DNA of 64,000 bases from Macrothele yani (Eukaryota; Arthropoda; Arachnida; Araneae; Macrothelidae): contig CM077013.1 of the NCBI GenBank assembly GCA_039090855.1, forward strand, positions 140,203,240 through 140,267,239, read 5' to 3'. Below the pieces are notes generated by a model. The model was given only the letters and a program-made list of their open reading frames with translations. It did not search any database and was not told the origin of the DNA. A program made the position numbers and the translations under genes. Within the stretch, counting starts at the first letter, position 1, and each line of letters opens with the position of its first letter. Below, one piece after another: positions 31,656-42,940 of the stretch.

Positions 31656-33986
31656 CAGTGTTTATCATAGAAATTGTAAAGGGCAGGGTGATTTGCTGAA
31701 AAAGGGCACATTTGTATAAAAAAGGGCTCATTATGTGTACAAAACTTTGCAAGATCTGAAAAAAGGGCACTTTGTATCACGAAGGGGCACTTTGTGATGG
31801 CAAAATATATCTGAAAAAAAGGGCACAGTTTTTTTCAAAAAGGGACATATTATGTATGCGCGAGGTCATAGTTTTAGATCCCCTGCTCCCCCTGCCTCCC
31901 GGAATAAACCTCTGACCCCATTCTTATCCTAAACATACAATTACACACAGTGGTGAAGGAGGGATATTTCAATAACGAGCTCTATGGTTTTTGTAATATA
32001 TATATATATATTTTCTACTTAATATATTTTTGCATGAAAACCAAAGAATGTAAATTTGAAATAACTTCGTTTTATTGAAATGGTTTCGTTAACAACATTC
32101 ATTTACTCAATAAGAATCAGATCTATTTTTCCCATTACCTGAAGAATGTAACAGTTTTTTTAGTTGCCTATTCATGGATAAAAAGTAAAAATCAAATGCT
32201 TTTTACCATACTTCTAATCAATGGATTATTAAATACATGAAAACATAGAGAAATTATTTGAAAATAATTTATTTTGACCAAATGATTGAAATGAAAAAAA
32301 TATATATGATGTTCTTGCTTCCATCCAGTGTTTTGCTGCTTAAAGTGAAAAAAATTCAGCATTTAATTTGATGGCCAACAAATTGCCCTTATTTTCTAAA
32401 TTTAGTTGAATTCACTGGCAACCGAGGTAAAACCATGAAATTAACCATTTCTTTTGAACTATTCACGGCTTCACAGAAACAAACTTCTATTCAATTTTAT
32501 TGCAGTCCGAAAATGATTGTTTTAAGCACGGATGATAATGTACCATGATTTTCAGAATTTCAAATTGTTTTTACCAAGCTGCGTATTTTTTGCTCCTCAT
32601 TCCTTTTTGTGATTATATTCTTATTTTTTATGTTTTTCTGATCATATTCCTCATTCTTAATATCTTGCGATTAGTGATAAAGATAGATTCAATATTAAAA
32701 GAATTTTTTATAACAAAATGCATCTTTTCCTCTTTCTAACAGTCACTTCAAAACCAACTAATCATTATAGTAAACATTTTGTCCTCTCTCTTTTTTAAAG
32801 CCAAATTCAATTTTAAAATCGATACTTAATCTGTCCATGATGGAACCTGCCATTTCCATAACTCATAAAATTGTCATCACTGCAAACTGTACAATGCAGT
32901 ATCGATTTTTGACATTTGATTTCACGTAAAGCATGTTTTCTCAATCTGTAGTATTTCATTTTTTTTTATTTTTTTTTTTTTGCTATATTAAAGCAGAGCA
33001 AAAATATTTTTTGTTTAAATTAAAATTAATGTTCCAAAAACGCTACTGCATGCACACAGTGCAAAATAAACTTGACTCAACAGGTAGCAAAAGACTAAAG
33101 TTCCCATTTGAACTTCAATTCTTTTCTTAACAAAAGTAATGATTGCTCTTTTTTGTCTGTTGATAAGCAGGAAATGAAATCAATGGGAAATCGTGTATTT
33201 TTGGAAAAACTTAATAAAATGCGAGCTGCTGATGTCGGTTTGTGACTTCAGAGTTCCAGCTGAAGTTCAGATGTCCATTGTCACTGCTTCCTGCCCAAAC
33301 TTCAGTGGGGAAAACAACCGCCTCCCCTTTCTGGAAGAGTGAATCTATAAATAGATTGCACCCACTTATTTACTTAGCAGAGCATTATTTTTCCCAACGT
33401 GTGAGTTGGATGATAGAAAATTATCTTGCTAATTTATAAGAGGGCTTTGAAAAATGCAAATAAATTCTTTAGTAATGAAAAATAATTTGACCACCAGACC
33501 ATTGTGAGACGCACATTTTCGAGCTTGGCAAGTAAAGCAACTTTTTCTACCGTCCATTTGTTTTATCCAGTCACCACACGGCTAGTGGTAACCACTACTT
33601 TTTATCTTTTCTTGAAACCAGGGTCCCTAAATTAAGGACAGGCGACTGCTTTACAGCCCTTTGAGTTGCTTGTGGTGGTCGTTAAACCCCCAAATGGGGG
33701 TAAAAAAAAAAAGGTTGCACACATGATCACGTTATACACTGTAAGGTTTGTGGGTATTGTCTTAGAGCAAGACAATTACACAGGTGCATTTCTGCCTGAT
33801 GCTGCGATCGTGGGCCAGGTAAGTCACGGAAAGGCAAGGGCAATAAATACAAGATTAAGGGCAGGGTAAAAACTGGGGGAGGGCAGCTGGCATTTTTACC
33901 ATCCGAAAATGGGGCAGGGCAGATTTTAACATGTCAAAAAAGGGCAGGGCACTGCACCCTGCTGAAATGGCCTACAGGGAACACTA
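31656..33986 (+). mobile_element. non-coding 2.3-kb inserted element with GGGCA-rich ends
   Basis: It lies between two halves of the mariner. The left edge is CAGTGTTTATCATAG and the right edge AACACTA, a short CAGTGTT-type inverted terminus seen in hAT elements. An obvious 8-bp duplication is not visible (GTCTTCTC versus ATAATCCT). Both ends are crowded with AAAAAGGGCA and GGGCAGGG motifs on the same strand. The interior is A/T rich and codes for nothing I recognise. It contains a truncated SINE at 33614-33712. Confidence 0.65.
33614..33712 (+). repeat. tRNA-derived SINE, 3' end only
   Basis: The 3' third of the SINE (CCCTAAATTAAGGACAGGCG, TTTGAGTTGCTTGTGGTGGT, CGTTAAACCCCCAA) and an A tail. 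It is 5'-truncated with no head, and diverged. It is the innermost layer of a three-level nest: SINE in the 2.3-kb element in the mariner. Confidence 0.85.
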
Positions 33987-33994
33987 ATAATCCT

Positions 33995-34540
33995 AACACA
34001 CAACGGTAGTGGTTGAGCACGGGCCAGCTTGCTGAACCTGTTGCCAAACGTGGGCACTTCGAGCACAAGGTGATGCTTTGTGTCTGGAGGATTTTTGAGG
34101 GAATAATCCATTATGAATATGTTCCAGATGGTCGGACTATCAATGCCAACCTCTACTATGAACAGCTGAAGCAGATGTATGCCATTTTGGAGGAGAAGTA
34201 CCCGACACTGGTGACCAGAAAGAGTACTCTCCTACAGCAGGACAATGCTCAGTCTCATACCACACGAACGACCCGGGTAAAACTCCAGGAACTTGAGGGC
34301 ATAGAACTGATGCCACACCCGGCATATAGTCTGGACCTTGCCTCGTTGGATTATTACTTGTTCCGGTCGATGGCATACTTCTTTTGAGGGCGGCACTTCA
34401 ACAACCAGGAGGAGGTGGAAGCTGGGGTGAAGGAGTTCTTTGCCGTGAAGGACAAGAACTGGTACCGACACAGAATCGAAGAACTGGCAGACAGATGGCT
34501 AAAGACAGTTAAACACGATGGCCTATACTTTGAATGCTAG
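33995..34540 (+). pseudogene. mariner transposase, carboxyl-terminal part
   Basis: It resumes as WLSTGQLAEPVAKRGHFEHK, VMLCVWRIFEG, LYYEQLKQMYAILEEKYP and LLQQDNAQSHTT (second Asp kept). Then LDLASLDYYLF follows (third Asp of the DD34D triad kept in LDYY), a TGA at 34385, HFNNQEEVEAGVKEF and the usual mariner end DGLYFEC, with stop TAG at 34538-34540. One nonsense codon is visible in this half. Confidence 0.88.
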
Positions 34541-34617
34541 TCACCTTTCGTTGTAAAGGTACATATGAAGACATAAATTGATTCAAATATTGCAAAACTT
34601 TCGACTCAATCTCTGTA

Positions 34618-35663
34618 CAAAGAGTACCAGGATAATCTTTTAATTTTTGGTACTATTTTCAAATTTCTTCAGAATTCCAGGTTTTGTGATAACCCTGTCT
34701 TATACAGTTCATTTTATCCATTAGAAAGAAAAAAAAATCGGCAGATCATCATTTCAAAACTTAAGTATCATTCTCACAGGAGACACAGAGAGAGATGGGA
34801 GGAAAGACAACCCAAATTGTACACTTTCCTGAATGCAATTTGCATGTAACTGAAATTTGGGAATGTAACAAATTTGTCTGTGGCAAATTGGTGCAACAAA
34901 GCCCTTGGCTTTTTCAAGCATTTCATCACACCTGATCACCATGTATCTCAGTCCCAATATTTAATGTTTTAATAAAGCTGTTGCACTATGATTATTTGTT
35001 GGCAGTGACACCTAAATTCAATTTCTTCCATCTTGACAGTTTACTGGACTAAGTTCTAGTAACGTCCAAACCACATGGTCATTCTGAAAGCAAAAATAAT
35101 AACAATTATCAATAAATATATTTCAATGGAGCATTCAAAAAACAACTGAAATGCATAATAAACCCAGATAATTTTTTTGTCACTAATGACATTTACTTCA
35201 GCTTCAATCAGAAAAAAGTTATGAAAAATCCAAGTCCCAAAAATAGAATTGTAACACAAACATATTTTCTACAAGACTCTGAGAAGTTACAGAATAGATA
35301 TTTCATCAGCCCTCTTGATTTTTATATTTCAATGTCTGATTTCAGTGCAACACATAATACACTTGAAATTATTTCTAGATGAACTCTTGTTTGAATTTTT
35401 TTTTATTTGCACGTTTTTCTTTTAAAAAACTGAAGTAAGAAACTATCATACTTACTACAGATATTTATTTGAATCTTTCCAAGAAAAATTAGTAAGAAAT
35501 TCAATGTGAAACTTTTACCAAGTAATAACTAAAATAAATGTACAGAAAAGTGTAACATACAAAGTTTTTAATACAGCCCAACTTATTTCACTAAAGAGAA
35601 CAACATGCTATCTGAAATACTAAATACAACCTTTATGCTCATAATAAAAATATGCAGCTCAAC
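34618..35663. other. A/T-rich non-coding region
   Basis: No recognised gene or repeat on either strand. Confidence 0.35.
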
Positions 35664-35665
35664 TA

Positions 35666-36929
35666 TTGGGTTGGTGCAAATGAAATGTCTGGCAAAGGAC
35701 CAGCACACATGGATGGCGAAAACGGAAAAGTAGGACAACTTACCTAGGCAAAATAACCCCCCTTGAAATCAACACATAGTTCCTATCTGTCCAGCAAGGC
35801 TATGATCCCAGAAAGAAAAAAAGTCTTGTGGCTGGGACCCAAAGAAGTCATCAACTGCATGTTGAACCTCGTTGTCTGTCGCGAACTGTTTCGCGGACAG
35901 GAAGTGATCCAGGCAACAAAACAGATGATCGTCTGTCAGAGACAAGTCCAGGGAATAGGCAAGATGAAGCAGTGCTTCATAACCCAAGGCACTTAGTGTC
36001 AGCATCATTCGTTGTGCGACATGAGGGAGGGCATTGTGCTGAAGCAGAAGAACATCATGTCTGTTGACAAAAGCCGGTTGTTTTTGCAGCAATTTCTGGT
36101 GCATCTGGTGCAATTCAGCACAATAACATTCTGCAATGATGGTTTGGTCTCTTGCAAAGAAACTCCAATGAATTATCCTGGCTGTGGGCCACCAGACAAG
36201 GAGTATCATCTTCTTGGTGGGTAGGGGTGGCTTAGGATGCCATCCAGCAGGCTGTGCCTTGCTCAACCATTGTGCAGATCATTTCCAATTATCATAAAAG
36301 ACCAACTTCTTGTCGCAAGTGAGGATTCGATGCAGTAGAGGTTCGTGTTTATTCCTGGCAAGCAGCGAAGTGCAGACTTCCAAATGCCTAGTCTTGTTGT
36401 CAGTTGTCAACTCACGCAGGAGCCACACGTCCAGCTTTTTTACCTTACCCAGCACAGCCAGACGACGAACAACTGTCGTTTGGTGGACACCTACCTCTGC
36501 CGCTATCTCACGACACGTTTTTCGGGGGTCCGCTTCAACCACACGTAACAGAACATCGTCAGAAACAGGAACAGGTCAGCTTCATTTTGCAGGTCCATAT
36601 CTCCACTTCGAAACTTCACAAGCCATCGCCAAATGGTTCGTTCATTGGCTGTATTCTCCCTAAATGCTTTGCTAACGTTTCGAGCGGCAATTCCTGCAGA
36701 ATGGCCCAGTTTAAATTTATACAAGAAGATGACTCTCAAATCCGGTGTCCGAAGCCACGTTACATCCAAACAAACCACGCCTGAGCCTTGTTCTTCACAC
36801 ATGTGCTAGCTATTCATGGCAACTCTGTAATGTAATACCCATAACACCTGTGGATGATTCCATTCCGCTGTGGTGGGGGCCTATCTCAATAGTTCGTTCG
36901 CAGCATACATTTCATTTGCACCAGCCCAA
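35666..36929 (-). mobile_element. mariner transposon, 1264 bp
   Basis: Terminal repeats TTGGGTTGGTGCAAATGAAA at the left and TTGGGCTGGTGCAAATGAAA (reverse of the right) are flanked by TA at 35664-35665 and 36930-36931. They resemble the GGTTGGTGCAAAAG-type ends known from cecropia/SETMAR-related mariners. Confidence 0.94.
35769..36802 (-). pseudogene. mariner transposase, second catalytic Asp lost
   Basis: Segments in order on the minus strand: VIFLYKFKLGHSAGIAARNV and TIWRWLVKFRSGDMDL (helix-turn-helix), VEADPRKTCREIAAEVGVHQ, TTVVRRLAVLGKVKKLD, and HRILTCDKKLVFYDN (first D). After a stop comes the 165-codon C-terminal block with LLLQHNALPHVA (consensus QQDNARPH; D is His here) and LDLSLTDDHLF (third D kept). 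Two frame disruptions and the D to H change show it is dead. Confidence 0.88.
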
Positions 36930-36931
36930 TA

Positions 36932-37315
36932 AAAACAGCTAATTAAGCATGAATGCTTACTGATATACACTTTTAACTACTATGTTAATCTATTTTTGCC
37001 AACGTTCAGCAAGGATGTACCTTCCCTAGAAACACTTTCATTTTTCCTTAAAAAAAAAGCACTAAGGAGTGGATATTCTTTTCCCAGAAAATTTCCGAAT
37101 TCTTAAACCTAACATTAAAAAGGACTGCAAAATGCAGCATATGACTAATTCCTTATTGGACAATGCTAAAATTTTAAGCTGAACATTTCTAGATTTTCAA
37201 GATTTTTAACAAAATGTGAATATTTTTTTTCCTCTTTTAAAGACGATAGAGTGTATGAAAAATATTAGAAGCCTTAGTACACTCAAGATCAAGTCAGTAA
37301 TGTGAGTTTGATAAC
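36932..37315. other. A/T-rich non-coding stretch
   Basis: No recognised gene or repeat. Confidence 0.35.
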
Positions 37316-37700
37316 ATACAAGGCCTGTTCAAGAAAGACTTGTGCAGAAATTTATAAACTTGTATGTACAAACCTCAACTACATAAGGCAGTGGTGCTTT
37401 TTGAAGTAATCTCCTCTGGAGTCAATGCACCTGCCCAAACGTCACTGCCAAAAGACATGCTGGAAATCACCTGTCTGCATCCTTATCAGAGCCACCTCTG
37501 AAGCTTTGACTACCTCTTCTGTTGATGTAAATCATTGTCAGCGCAAGTGTTTTTTTAGAGTTGAGAAAAGCAAAAAAGTCACTGGGTGCTAAATCTGGAC
37601 TGTATGGAGGGTGTGGAACTGTTCCAAAACTTTTTTTTACAGCCAAGAAGGTAGTGACCTTCTGTGCCATTTCAGGGCAAGCTTTATAATGGTGGAGTTT
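37316..37700 (-). pseudogene. mariner-like transposase C-terminal fragment
   Basis: The minus strand reads MAQKVTTFLAVKKSFGTVPH then PYSPDLAPSDFF (third catalytic Asp in PSD), followed by ..SKKTLAL and, in another frame, degenerate C-terminal sequence. The end near 37316 (CAAGGCCTGTTCAAGAAAGA) could be the terminal repeat. The first two-thirds of the element are absent. It differs from the other mariners in the window. Confidence 0.75.
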
Positions 37701-37991
37701 CCAACCATTTCGGTGAACGTGTGGCTACTTCTTACAGATATGTGCAATCAGCTTTGTCAAAACAGACATGTAATAATCTGCTTAATCCAATGTTACTCAA
37801 AGAAATATTTGAGTTATACAAATATGCTTAGACTATAAAATTTGTCGAAATACGAGTCATTTGTGTAATGACCTTTCATCACTTTTAAACTTCTTGCATG
37901 TTATCTTCCTAGTAAGCTCTATTTGACAAGTCGTGGAAGGATCGCTGATTCCCTGATAACAATTTCTTTGACTATTTCAAGGTTTAAAATA

Positions 37992-39417
37992 CACTGACAG
38001 AAAAAAATCCCAACACCACGAAAAAATAGTTATAGAGGAAGGAAATGGCGGCAATACATTTGTATAGGTAACATATTTAATCGATTAAGGTTTCAAGATC
38101 ACAGCTTATTGTAAGTGCGAGAAGAGCCATTTTAAATGTGAAATGCTGGTACATTAATAACCGGTATAACCGCCAGAATGTTGAATGCAAGCACGCAAAC
38201 GTTCATGCATTGTGTTGTACAGGTGCTGGATGTCAGTTTGTGGGATGGAGTTCCATGCCTGTTGCACTTGGTCGGTCAATACAGGGATGGTTAATGCTGG
38301 TTGGGGGTGACGCTGGAGTTGTCGTCCAATGATGTCCCATACGTGCTCGATTGGTGAAAGATCTGGTGATCTAGCAGGCCACGGCAACATGTCGACACTC
38401 TGTAGAGCATGTTGGGTTACAACAGTGGTATGCGGGCGAGCGTTATCCTGTTGGAAAACACCCCTGGAATGCTGTTCATGAATGGCAGCACAACAGGTTG
38501 AATCACCAGACCAACGTACAACTGTGCCGTCAGGGTGCGTGGGATAACCACGAGAGTGCTCCTGCTGTCATAGGAAATTGCTCCCCAGACCATAACTCCA
38601 GGTGTAGGTCCAGTGTGTCTCTGCTGCAGACAGGTTGGTTGCAGGCGCTCACCTGGCCTCCTTCTAACCAACACATGGCCATCACTGTCACCCAGGCAGA
38701 ACTGGCTTTCGTCAGAAAACACAACAGATCTCCCCTCCGTCCTTCAATGAGCTCTAGCTTGACACCACTGATGTCGCAAACGGCAGTGGTTTGGAGTAAG
38801 TGGAATGCACGCTACAGGGAGTCTGGCTCGGAGCTGTCCTTCAAGTAACCGATTTGTAACAGTTCGTTGTGTCACTGTGGTGGCAACTGCAGCTCGAATT
38901 GCTGCCGCAGATGCGGTACGATGCGCCACGGCCATACGCCATACACGGCAGTCTTCCCTCTCAGTAGTGCCACGTGACCGGCCGGAACCCGGTCTTCTTG
39001 AGGCAGTACCTTCCCTTGACCACCGCTGCCAACAATCATGCACAGTGGCTACATTCCTGCCAAGTCGTTCTGCAATATTGCAGAAAGAAAATCCACCTTC
39101 TCGTAGCCATATTACACGACCTCGTTCAAACTCCGTGAGCTGTTGATAATGGCTTCTTCACCTTCTTAAAGGCATTCTTGACTAACATCAACACACTACG
39201 TCGAATCTCAATGATAACTAACGCTCACGAACGTTACAGCGCGTATTTACAGCAAACCTGCTTTGCATGTTCCGAGGGGCGCTACTAGCGCCACACAAAT
39301 GCGCCGAGCGTGAAATTTTCATAGACGTCATCTTACAGATGTACTCTCACCGGCTACCAACTGTCGTTTATCTAACACAACCCCTTCTTGGTGTTGGGAT
39401 TTTTTTTTCCGTCAGTG
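37992..39417 (-). mobile_element. Tc1-like transposon, 1426 bp
   Basis: Terminal repeats CACTGACAGAAAAAAATCCC at the left and CACTGACGGAAAAAAAAATC (reverse of the right), both then CAACACCA, are flanked by TA at 37990-37991 and 39418-39419. It is the same subfamily as 9115-10433. Confidence 0.95.
38154..39160 (-). pseudogene. Tc1-like transposase, three frame segments
   Basis: Segment 1 (38744-39043): WQRWSREGTASRRPGSGRSR and VTQRTVTNRLLEGQLRARLP, with the first helix-turn-helix just upstream. Segment 2 (38417-38722): FSDESQFCLGDSDGH (first D), GVMVWGAISYDSR, and a frameshift at the second-D motif. Segment 3 (38154-38390): ARSPDLSPIEHVWD (E) to the end SGGYTGY. Restricted decay and intact termini suggest it is younger than most Tc1 copies here. 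Confidence 0.9.
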
Positions 39418-39834
39418 TATATTAGTTAAAATATTAAATTATTGTAATTTCATTACGAACTTCGCATGTAAAGCCTTACGATATATATCACACAAAAGAA
39501 GACAGCTACTTGTTCCCATATGAAAGGGTATGTAAAATATATGAATTTTTAGATACAGGAAATTACAATAATTTAGTAACATTTTAACTATATATCTATT
39601 TTTTTTAAACCTTGAAATAGTCAAAGAAATTGTCGTCAGGAAATCGGCGATCTTTTCACGACTTGTCAAATAGAGCATGCTAGGAAGATAACATGCAAAA
39701 AGTTTAAAAGTAAAGAAAGGTTATTACACAAATTACTCATATTTCAACAAAATGTAATAACCTGCATTAATCATGGTACTCGGTGGCACAACATTTTGGT
39801 ACACCATTCCTTGGTAATCAAAGAAATTGATTAC

Positions 39835-39935
39835 TATTACCCTCCCAGCAGACTTTTCACATCTTGCCTTTGGATATGACTGAATTTTCCATACAGAGAT
39901 CTGTTGTTTGCCCTCTGGATCATAGTGATAAAGAA
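39835..39935 (-). pseudogene. short mariner transposase fragment
   Basis: The minus strand reads FLYHYDPEGKQQISVWKIQS then PKARCEKSAG. This corresponds to the mariner segment after the first catalytic Asp (YHYDPE.KQQS..W....SP.PKK). Nothing else of the element is visible. It abuts the foldback repeat. Confidence 0.5.
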
Positions 39936-40289
39936 AAATTTCCTCGCATACCTGCCAACATTGGCAAGAGCCTTCTCAGCAGTAACTAGCATTTTTAAGG
40001 CAGGAGCTTTGTCAGTAGTAACTAGTATTATTGTGTGGCACACACAGGCGCTTTTTTATGAAATGATCTATCGCTTTGTGAAAAAGAAATAAGTGCCACA
40101 CATAACATCACAACAAACAAGAACACTAATGAAACAAACTTAACACGTGTGAAAAACAAAGTTGATTCTCCTGGTGAGGGCACAATATGTAATATTGCGA
40201 TATTTTTGAGTTTGAAACTTTCAAAAGTAAAATCAGTCATATGCGATCAGAATTCCACAATGCCTGACAGACGGGGAATCCAAAATTTA
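39936..40289. other. non-coding stretch
   Basis: A short repeat, GTAACTAG(C/T)AT(T/A)T, occurs twice (39982 and 40018). No gene was recognised. Confidence 0.35.
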
Positions 40290-40800
40290 TAAAAAAATGC
40301 ATCAATTTTTTCAAATTTGTCACTTCCGTCTTTGGGAATTTCCCCTCCCTTATCAAGCTTAAATACAAAAACTTATGGGACACAGGATATCTATCAGTGC
40401 AGGAGATTAAGAACATCATGGGGGGGGGGAGTGGACACTTACAGGAAAAAATCTTTCCTACATCTCACTTCCGGTTTTGTAAATTTTACCCCAATTTTCA
40501 AATTGAAATAAAATAAAAATATTTATACAGTAAAATGTTATTTAACAGCAATACTGGACAGACGCAACATCACAGGAAAAAGAAATTGCGATTACGAAAC
40601 AAATCTGAACTCCGTCAACCTTCCGTTTTTAGAAAGTTTCGTAAAAATGGAATTCCGTCCTCTGACGAACACCCCCCACCCCCACCCCACCCGATTTCTG
40701 TTAACTTATACATGGATGTCATGAATGACCAGCACAAAAACGAAAATGGAGGAATTCCTTGAATTTGCGGAAGAATCTTATGCCTGAAGATTACGGGGAA
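40290..40800. repeat. non-coding dispersed repeat family R, copy 1
   Basis: It contains at least two internal units with CACTTCCG(T/G)(C/T)TTTG, CCCCTCCCTTATCAAGC, TTAAATACAAAAACTTATGG and GCAATACTGGACAGACGCAA. It matches 44100-44960 in order. A G homopolymer (about 40421-40429) and a C-rich stretch are included. It codes for nothing recognised. Confidence 0.7.
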
Positions 40801-40839
40801 AATTCATATACAACATGAGGACAGGCTTTTGGCTAATAG

Positions 40840-41630
40840 AGTGTTTGGAATCAGAATGGGAAAAGCAGCCGATTATCAAAGTTTTATAAAGGACAAAATT
40901 GTGATGGCACAGCACTTTGGAACTCAAACTTGAAAAAGGCGTGGCTTGTGGGTTGTTCACGTACCACTGTAGTGAGTACGCATCAAAAGTGGTGCACAGA
41001 TGGCCAAACGACAAACTGTCGTCAAGCCATGCGTCACAGCACACAGTTCAACACAGCCTTCTGTGCATGGGCCTGCATATCCAAAGACCCAGCCAGGTCC
41101 CTATGATCACTGCACGTCATAATCAACAACACATGAAATGGACCCAAGTTCATCGAGACTGGACACTGGATGACTGGAAGAAAGTGGCCTTGTCTGACGA
41201 ATAAAAATTCCTGGTACATTACATAGCCGGTTGAGCACAAATACACCGATTAGCAACAGAGGCTATGGCACCTGGATGCACTGTTGGGTGGAAACAGGCC
41301 GGTGGCAGCGCTGTTAAGCTGTGGGCGATGTTTTCTTGGGACACTTTAGACCCCATTATCCAATAGCACAATCCCTGACAGCTGTCGGGTATCTGAACAT
41401 CATTGCAGACCAAGTTCACCCATTCATGCCACACTGCCAGAATTCATGCTGGAGACTTTCTGTTAATGCCTTGGCTTCCAAATTCTCCTGACACAAACCC
41501 AATTGAACATCTGTGGTTCAACTTGGAAAAGCGGGTTCGCACTAAACTAAATATTACCACCCCCCCACCCCCCGAAATGTATGGGAAATGGAGGACCAGC
41601 TATTGACATGACATTATGATACCAGATATT
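40840..41630 (+). pseudogene. strongly decayed Tc1-like transposase
   Basis: Frames in order: MGLHIQRPSQVPMI and WTQVHRDWTLDDWKKVALSD (first D followed by a stop), GCTVGWKQAGGSAVKLWAMF and SWDTLDPII. Then, after shifts, comes a segment ending LPWLPNSPDTNPIEHLWFNL (E kept). Termini are not recognised, and the second-D region is lost. It belongs to a different subfamily from its neighbours. Confidence 0.78.
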
Positions 41631-41844
41631 TTAGGATACCTATTGCCACCTCTTCGAATCAATGCCTCATCAAGCGGCACATGTTTTGCAGGCTAAAGAG
41701 GGTCCTGCAGTAGCTTATTAGGTAGGTGATCATAATGAAATGGCTCATTGGTGTAAATGCATCATTGTCATTGCTTCATGGAAAATTACATTTACTTAAT
41801 TCTATTTTAACTTGAAGAACTTTCATTTAATCTTCCCCTTTCTG

Positions 41845-42502
41845 AGTTCTTTTGGTTGTCCATCCATCCGTTCGATGAAGCAGAAAACGCGACTCATTGG
41901 AGAAGGCAATCCTTTGCCAATCAGCGGAGATCCAATTTTGATACTGCTGAGCAAATGTAAGCGTTTTCTGCTAATGCACCTTCGTTGGCATAGGTGCAGT
42001 CACCATCCCTCTGCATCGGAACCCCATACATGGCAGAGTTCACTGAACTGTCATTTTAGACACACTTCCGGTAGCCCCCTGGTTCATTCGGCCAGTGAGC
42101 TACTCCACTGAAGTGTGTCGATCGGCCCTCACACACCTTTGAAGCCGACGTTCGCCTTTCACATCAATGGCACATGGTGCTCCGCAGTTTCCACTTTGCT
42201 TATTCACAATGGTGCCATTTCTCCAATCACAGTGCACTTTAACCACAGCAGCACACAAACAGTTCACAAACTGCAGTTTCAGAAATACTGCCACCCTTGT
42301 TCCAAAAACCAATAACCATCCCTTTTTGAAAATGAAATAAACCGCTCTTTTTATCCATGACAGCAACGAGTGATATGTTTTCAGATTGCCCACAACACAT
42401 CTTATATACTCTCCAAGCCAGCTCATGACGTGCCTTCTTTCATTGGCTATGCGCTGTTGACGTCAAAAGTATGAGGTGGTCACAATAATGTGACTTGACT
42501 AT
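41845..42502 (-). pseudogene. Tc1-like element, 5' half, relative of 11700-12916
   Basis: The outer end GGTGGTCACAATAATGTGAC then TTGACTATG sits at 42473-42502 next to TA, and equals the terminus of the element at 11700-12916. The minus strand runs into VKVHCDWRNGTIVNKQSGNC, the same linker as that element, and later FCFIERMDGQ-like sequence. The DDE half and the other terminus are missing. Confidence 0.85.
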
Positions 42503-42504
42503 GT

Positions 42505-42940
42505 ACTTCAATGTATTGAAAACAGGCCTTGATAGAAATCTGCAGGCCGGGAACGTCTGTAAGAAACCAAAGGAACTCAGAAGAACGAAAGTTTAAATGA
42601 AAGTTCTACAAGTTAAAATACAATTAAGTAAATTTATCTGAGTAAGTGTTTTCAGGCAACTGAAGCTAAACATATATAGCTTAGGAATCCAAACAACACC
42701 CTGGAATTGCAGTAGTAGAAGCAATTTCTACTTCATCGTAGCATCAATAAAAGTTTTTTATCCAGGTGCGGATGAAAGCCAACACATCATGGAAATGAAT
42801 GGGAAGCAAACTCCTGGAAGAATTAATTCCCCCAAAATACCCGACATTATGGCCAGTATGTCTTTAAGCAAATCAAAGCAACTGTAAGTAAACAACAGCT
42901 CATCTGATATTGAGCTTGGTTAATCAGTGTTATTCTTCAG
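42505..42940. other. non-coding region
   Basis: The right part probably includes the leader of the next Tc1 element. No other recognised signal. Confidence 0.35.

Larger units (their letters stand above)
31018..34615 (+). mobile_element. mariner transposon split by a 2.3-kb insertion
   Basis: Terminal inverted repeats of about 32 bp (CAGAGAGAGAGTCTAAAGTT at the left; reverse of the right end CAGAGATTGAGTCGAAAGTT, both then TTGCAATATTTG) are flanked by TA at 31016-31017 and 34616-34617. The insertion occupies 31656-33986. The remainder is about 1.27 kb, a normal mariner length. Confidence 0.93.
37835..39756. repeat. foldback repeat with a Tc1 element in one arm
   Basis: The left arm (37835-37989 plus 39418-39456) and right arm (39554-39756) are reverse complements at roughly 90 percent. 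Shared blocks include TTGCATGTTATCTTCCTAG, CTCTATTTGACAAGTCGTG and CAATTTCTTTGACTATTTCA. About 100 bp separates the arms at the centre. The Tc1 at 37992-39417 interrupts the left arm; the right arm is its empty site. There is no coding capacity. It could be a foldback MITE or an inverted segmental duplication. Confidence 0.88.
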
